Below are positions 60,854 through 64,000 of a DNA stretch of 64,000 nt, one piece after another. The position numbers and the translations under genes are program-made. The stretch is from Baekduia sp963706415 (lineage in GTDB: Bacteria > Actinomycetota > Thermoleophilia > Solirubrobacterales > Solirubrobacteraceae): NCBI GenBank assembly GCA_963706415.1, contig OY970159.1:4216001-4280000 (forward strand), read 5' to 3'. Below the pieces are notes generated by a model. That model was not told the origin of the DNA and searched no databases. It saw only the letters and a program-made list of their open reading frames with translations. Each line of letters begins with the position of its first letter. Position 1 is the first letter of the stretch.

Positions 60854-62074
60854 CTAGCGACGTCCCGCCACGGCACGGCGCACCATCTTCAGCGGCCCCT
60901 TGGAGAGCAGCGACTCGATCCGACGCATCCGCACCTCCAGCCGCTCGTGGTCGCGCTCGGCGGCCTGATGGCGCTGCATCGTGGTCCGGATGTCGGCCGC
61001 CATCGACGCCGCCGAGCCCGTCGGGTCCGGCGACGGCGCCGCGACGATCCGGCGCAGGGCGAGCGCCAGCATCGTGGTCGACTGGTCGGTCGACGGCCAC
61101 GAGCGCGCGGTGCGCGCCGCGCCGACGCGCAGGCGGTGCAGCAGCTGCCGGTCGCGCGCGAGCAGGTCGAGCAGGCGCGAGGTGCCGCGCTCGTCGTCCC
61201 AGCTGGTCAGCAGCGCGTTGCGGCCGTCGGAGATGTACTCGTCGTGCCCGGTCACCGGCGTGGTGATGCAGGTCGCGCCACAGTGAAAGCCCTCCAGCGG
61301 CGGCCCGGCCATCCCCTCCACGCGCGAGAGCTTCAGCACCACATCGGTCTTCGCGTACAACTTCGCCATGCCCGCCGCGTCCAACGGGCCGACGACCTCG
61401 TCGGCGCCCGCCGGCACCGGCCCCGCGACGACCGCGCCGTCGGCGCAGACGAGCGTCACGTGCGCGGGCTCGCGCATCGCGCCCGCGGCGGCCAGCGCCT
61501 CGTCGACGCCTTTGAACGGCACGCCTGGCCTGCCTTCCACGAGCACCTGCAGCGGACCGTCGACGCGTGGCGCCGGCGCCGCCTGCCCCTCCGGCAGACC
61601 GAAGACCGACTTGTCGATGCCGTTGCGAACGTAGTGCACCATGAATCCCTGGCGCGGCCCGCGCAGCTCCTCGAGCTGGTGAGCGATCCAGCGCGCCTCG
61701 GTGAGCATCGCGACCGGCAGCGCATGCGTCATCGCAGCGGCCGCGCGCTCGGCGGTGTCGGGCCCGTAAAAGCGGTCCTCCATCGACTGCACGAAGTAGG
61801 CATAGCGGTCGGCGACCAGGTCGTGGAGGTGCAGCGTCGTCTCCCACCACGTCGCGACGGCCACGTCGAAGCGCTCCTCGCGCGCGCCGTCGAGCTCCAG
61901 CACCGGCAGGCCGTCGAGGCCCTCATAGCCGTGCTCACTGGTCGCGCGGTCGGCGCGCGTCAGGACCAGGACCGCGTCGACGCCATGGCGCTCGCGCAGC
62001 CGCCGCGCGTGGCCGACGACGACGCCGACGCCGCCGAAGAGGTCCAGGGCGGGCACGAGGAACGCGACGCGCAT
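60854..62074 (-). CDS. GT-B glycosyltransferase (family 4-like)
   Basis: The 406-residue protein begins MRVAFLVPALDLFGGVGVVVGHARRL from ATG 62074, with GGAGG eight bases upstream. The donor-binding region reads VLVEGRPGVPFKGVDEALAA, then KTDVVLKLSRVEGMAGPPLEGFHCGATCITTPVTGHDEYI in pieces. The EGFHCG segment matches the E-x-x-x-x-G motif. A C-terminal coiled segment (DIRTTMQRHQAAERDHERLEVR) may tether it to a partner. It is co-transcribed with the methyltransferase and the following transferases, probably in synthesis of a modified surface polysaccharide. Confidence 0.85.
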   Translation of the reverse strand: MRVAFLVPALDLFGGVGVVVGHARRLRERHGVDAVLVLTRADRATSEHGYEGLDGLPVLELDGAREERFDVAVATWWETTLHLHDLVADRYAYFVQSMEDRFYGPDTAERAAAAMTHALPVAMLTEARWIAHQLEELRGPRQGFMVHYVRNGIDKSVFGLPEGQAAPAPRVDGPLQVLVEGRPGVPFKGVDEALAAAGAMREPAHVTLVCADGAVVAGPVPAGADEVVGPLDAAGMAKLYAKTDVVLKLSRVEGMAGPPLEGFHCGATCITTPVTGHDEYISDGRNALLTSWDDERGTSRLLDLLARDRQLLHRLRVGAARTARSWPSTDQSTTMLALALRRIVAAPSPDPTGSAASMAADIRTTMQRHQAAERDHERLEVRMRRIESLLSKGPLKMVRRAVAGRR

Positions 62075-62090
62075 GGTGGTCGCCTCCGCC

Positions 62091-62906
62091 TCAGCCCGAC
62101 GCGGCCGGCGCCTCGAGCTGCGCGAGACGCGCCTCGAGGTAGGCCAGGTCGCTCTCGCGCCGGCGGGCGTCGGCGCGCTCGGCGTCGAGGTCGGCCGCAC
62201 GGGCAAGCGCGACGGGAGCGAGGCGATCGGCGCCCACGCCGAACGCCAGCAGGTGATGCGCAGGCGCACGGTCGGCCCCGATTGCGACGCTGCCCAACGG
62301 CACGCTCGCGGCCTCGGCACCGGCGGGCACGATCGCCGCCGCGCGCACCGGGACCTGCCGCGCGGCGACCGCGCCGGCGGGCAGCAGGCGCCGCAGCTCC
62401 TCGGCCGCACCGGCCGACCAGGCGCTGCGGCGATACGGGTCATCCAGCGCACCGGCGGCATCGTCGGGAACGCTCAGGACGACCGTCGCGGTCTCCCCCA
62501 GCCCGAGCAGCAGCTCGACCGCGGCGGCGAAGTCGGCGAGCTGGTGCAGCACGTCGAGGCACGTCACGACGACCGGGCCGTCGGCGCCGGCCTCGGCCAC
62601 CGCCGCACGGACCGCGTCAGCACCAGAGCTCGAAGACAGGTCGGCCTCCACGGCAGCCACAACCTCCACGCCGACCTCGCGGCGCGCCTCGGCCAGCGCA
62701 TCGGGCTCGTGGTCGACCAGCAGCGCACGGGCGCTCACGGAGGCGTCGCGCAGCGCGGCACCGGCGGCGACGCCGGTCCCACATCCGAGATCGACCCAGA
62801 GTGCCGCGTCCCGCAGCAGCGGAGCGACATAGGCGTAGCGGAGCTCGGCGTCGACCCGGTCGGCCGGAGCGGTCCCGCGAGTTACACGGGCTTCCCAAGT
62901 CGGCAT
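62091..62906 (-). CDS. SAM-dependent class I methyltransferase
   Basis: The 271-residue protein has the Rossmann SAM site VDLGCGTGVAAGAAL, the acidic residue ALLVDHEPDA that binds the ribose, and VVVTCLDVLHQLADF at the fourth strand. A C-terminal coiled segment (ARRRESDLAYLEARLAQLEAP) could pair with the similar coil on the next gene's transferase. It is first in the minus-strand cluster and likely methylates a sugar of the glycan. ATG 62906 is the natural start, 27 bases from the divergent gene. Confidence 0.8.
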   Translation of the reverse strand: MPTWEARVTRGTAPADRVDAELRYAYVAPLLRDAALWVDLGCGTGVAAGAALRDASVSARALLVDHEPDALAEARREVGVEVVAAVEADLSSSSGADAVRAAVAEAGADGPVVVTCLDVLHQLADFAAAVELLLGLGETATVVLSVPDDAAGALDDPYRRSAWSAGAAEELRRLLPAGAVAARQVPVRAAAIVPAGAEAASVPLGSVAIGADRAPAHHLLAFGVGADRLAPVALARAADLDAERADARRRESDLAYLEARLAQLEAPAASG

Positions 62907-62933
62907 CGCGGGCAGCGTAACGTATGCCTGCCG

Positions 62934-63926
62934 ATGGCCCGCCCCGCCACCTCGCCCTATCCCGCGCCGCCCGAGGGCGCGCCGCTGCGCCTGGCCTTCG
63001 TCGGCCAGCAGACCTACTTCCGCGCCTGCGCGCTGGACGAGGACTCGGCCCGGATCCGGACGACGTTCATCGACTACCGCGACGGTCGCGACCCCGAGCT
63101 GCTACGCGCACGCCTGGCCGCCTTCGCGCCGCACGCCGTCGTCCTCTTTCGGCCCGAGACGGTCCCGGCGGGGCTGCTGGCCGACCTGGCGGTGCCGATC
63201 CTGGGCTTCCTGACGGAGCCGATCTCCCGAGAGGTCGGTGGTGGGGCGCTACATTGGGACCTTGAAGAGCGCCGCCGCGCGATGGCCCGTCTGGACCGCG
63301 CCAACGTCGACCGCCTGGTCTCCTTCGACCCCCTGATCGTCGGAACCGTCGACGACGTGATGGACGTCTGGCGCTGTCTGCCGATCCCGGTCGCCGACCG
63401 CCTCTACCGGCCCGTCCAGCGCGTCAACGGTACCCCGCGCATGCTGTTCGTCGGCCGCTCGACCGTGCACCGCGAGCGCTATCTGATCGACGTCAAGCAC
63501 CGCTTCGACTGCCTGCACGTTGCGTTCGGCATCCAGGTCGAGGAGCTCGAGGAGCTGCTGGACGCCCACCAGATCACCTTCAACATCCACAACGAGCCCT
63601 ATCCGAGCTTCGAGAACCGCGTGCTCCTGCATCTCGCCGCCGGCCATCTGGTGATCTCCGAGCCGCTGAGCCCGACGCACGGCCTGGAGCCGGGGTTCGA
63701 CTTCGTCGAGGTCAGCCATCCCGAGGACCTGCTCGCGGTGGCGACCGAGGCGCGCGCCTTCCCGGACGCCTTTCACCGCATCCGCGTGCGCGGCCGCCAG
63801 AAGGCCGAGCTGGTGCGCGCGTCGCGCGTCTGGCCGGCGCTGATGCGCGACCTGCTCGCCGACCTGCACGCCTTCGGGACCCACCGCGAGGTCGCGCCGC
63901 AGCTCAGCGGCGCCGCGCACGGGTAG
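62934..63926 (+). CDS. CgeB-like glycosyltransferase
   Basis: The 330-residue protein is a GT-B-like enzyme related by pattern to CgeB spore-coat glycosyltransferases: PLRLAFVGQQTYFRACALDE near the start, then RMLFVGRSTVHRERYLIDVK, and a donor site with NEPYPSFENRVLLHLAAGHLVISEPLSPTHG in pieces (equivalent to the motif that places E in the GT-B active site). ATG 62934 is chosen in frame. It opens a plus-strand arm of the glycan cluster, diverging from the methyltransferase, and the next gene begins 14 bases on. Confidence 0.75.
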   Translation: MARPATSPYPAPPEGAPLRLAFVGQQTYFRACALDEDSARIRTTFIDYRDGRDPELLRARLAAFAPHAVVLFRPETVPAGLLADLAVPILGFLTEPISREVGGGALHWDLEERRRAMARLDRANVDRLVSFDPLIVGTVDDVMDVWRCLPIPVADRLYRPVQRVNGTPRMLFVGRSTVHRERYLIDVKHRFDCLHVAFGIQVEELEELLDAHQITFNIHNEPYPSFENRVLLHLAAGHLVISEPLSPTHGLEPGFDFVEVSHPEDLLAVATEARAFPDAFHRIRVRGRQKAELVRASRVWPALMRDLLADLHAFGTHREVAPQLSGAAHG

Positions 63927-63940
63927 CCGGACGACCGGCG

Positions 63941-64000
63941 TGCGCCACGAGCTGCCTTACGCCCTGCCGCAGCCGGGCATCCCGGTGCGCGTCGCGTTCG
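63941..64000 (+). CDS. Start of a further glycan gene (runs off the right edge)
   Basis: GTG 63941 begins an open frame reading RHELPYALPQPGIPVRVAF to the window end. PVRVAF is the start pattern of the preceding transferase (PLRLAFVGQ), so another glycosyltransferase is likely. The window ends after 20 codons. Confidence 0.5.

Noticed and set aside
55653..62920. Two open frames of more than 1,200 codons antisense to ctaA and the glycan genes
   Set aside because: They cross several well-supported minus-strand genes and have low-complexity, Arg/Gly-rich composition.

Overview
The window is a very GC-rich, gene-dense bacterial chromosome segment. It looks like a high-GC actinobacterium, most probably of the class Thermoleophilia (Solirubrobacterales, near Conexibacter, Baekduia, Solirubrobacter or Patulibacter). 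The pointers are GTG and TTG starts in many genes, a B12-dependent ribonucleotide reductase, an Rpf-type resuscitation factor behind a cyclic-di-AMP riboswitch, a PucR regulator, large secreted repeat proteins, and codon use dominated by G or C in third positions. That third-position bias also opens very long meaningless antisense frames, which are left out. The assignment is an inference from gene content; no rRNA is present.

Layout. 1-3.1 kb: the end of an unknown gene, an ECF sigma factor with a possibly truncated partner, and a tandem pair of DnaC/IstB-like proteins, of which the first has lost its ATPase motifs. 3.1-10.4 kb: accessory enzymes and regulators: haloalkane dehalogenase, a membrane-anchored HExxH protein, MarR regulator divergent from an SRPBCC protein over a double operator, ATP-dependent DNA ligase, YbjQ-like protein, glyoxalase-fold protein, second MarR, 3-hydroxyacyl-CoA dehydrogenase, and a lone WYL-like domain. 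10.4-17.8 kb: two large secreted proteins behind a long leader, then a patch of relics (a surface-protein tail, a secreted protein and what looks like a decayed phage-type integrase) next to tRNA-Thr(CGU). 17.9-23.4 kb: a GGDEF/HD-GYP protein, PHP phosphatase, uppP, and holB divergent from tmk.

23.5-30.1 kb: a giant alanine/glutamate-rich coiled-coil gene of about 2,000 codons with 40-residue repeats and a C-terminal membrane anchor. It is interrupted by two +1 frameshifts and is translationally coupled to a small membrane protein. 30.2-41.8 kb: housekeeping and signalling: nrdJ, a phosphorylase-like protein, a DUF1059 protein, ppc divergent from a LysR gene, thioredoxin, and a Ser/Thr kinase facing a PASTA-like lipoprotein. 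42-55.5 kb: cell envelope and stress: an Rpf muralytic enzyme under a cyclic-di-AMP riboswitch, divergent from ftsH; a secreted glycosidase; a small gene behind a structured leader with its own mini-ORF; a CAP protein; PucR; a fatty-acid desaturase; lon; a SpoIIE phosphatase; and an orphan VapB antitoxin with a toxin remnant. 55.5-64 kb: ctaA (heme A synthase) and a glycosyltransferase/methyltransferase/deacetylase cluster that runs off the right edge.

The most unusual items are the active/inactive DnaC-like pair, the frameshifted tail-anchored coiled-coil protein with helical-repeat arithmetic, the structured leader plus mini-ORF at 46.8 kb, the kinase facing a separate PASTA-like lipoprotein, the decayed integrase beside tRNA-Thr, and the duplicated gene start at 58.5 kb. 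All positions were read by eye. No database search or folding program was run.
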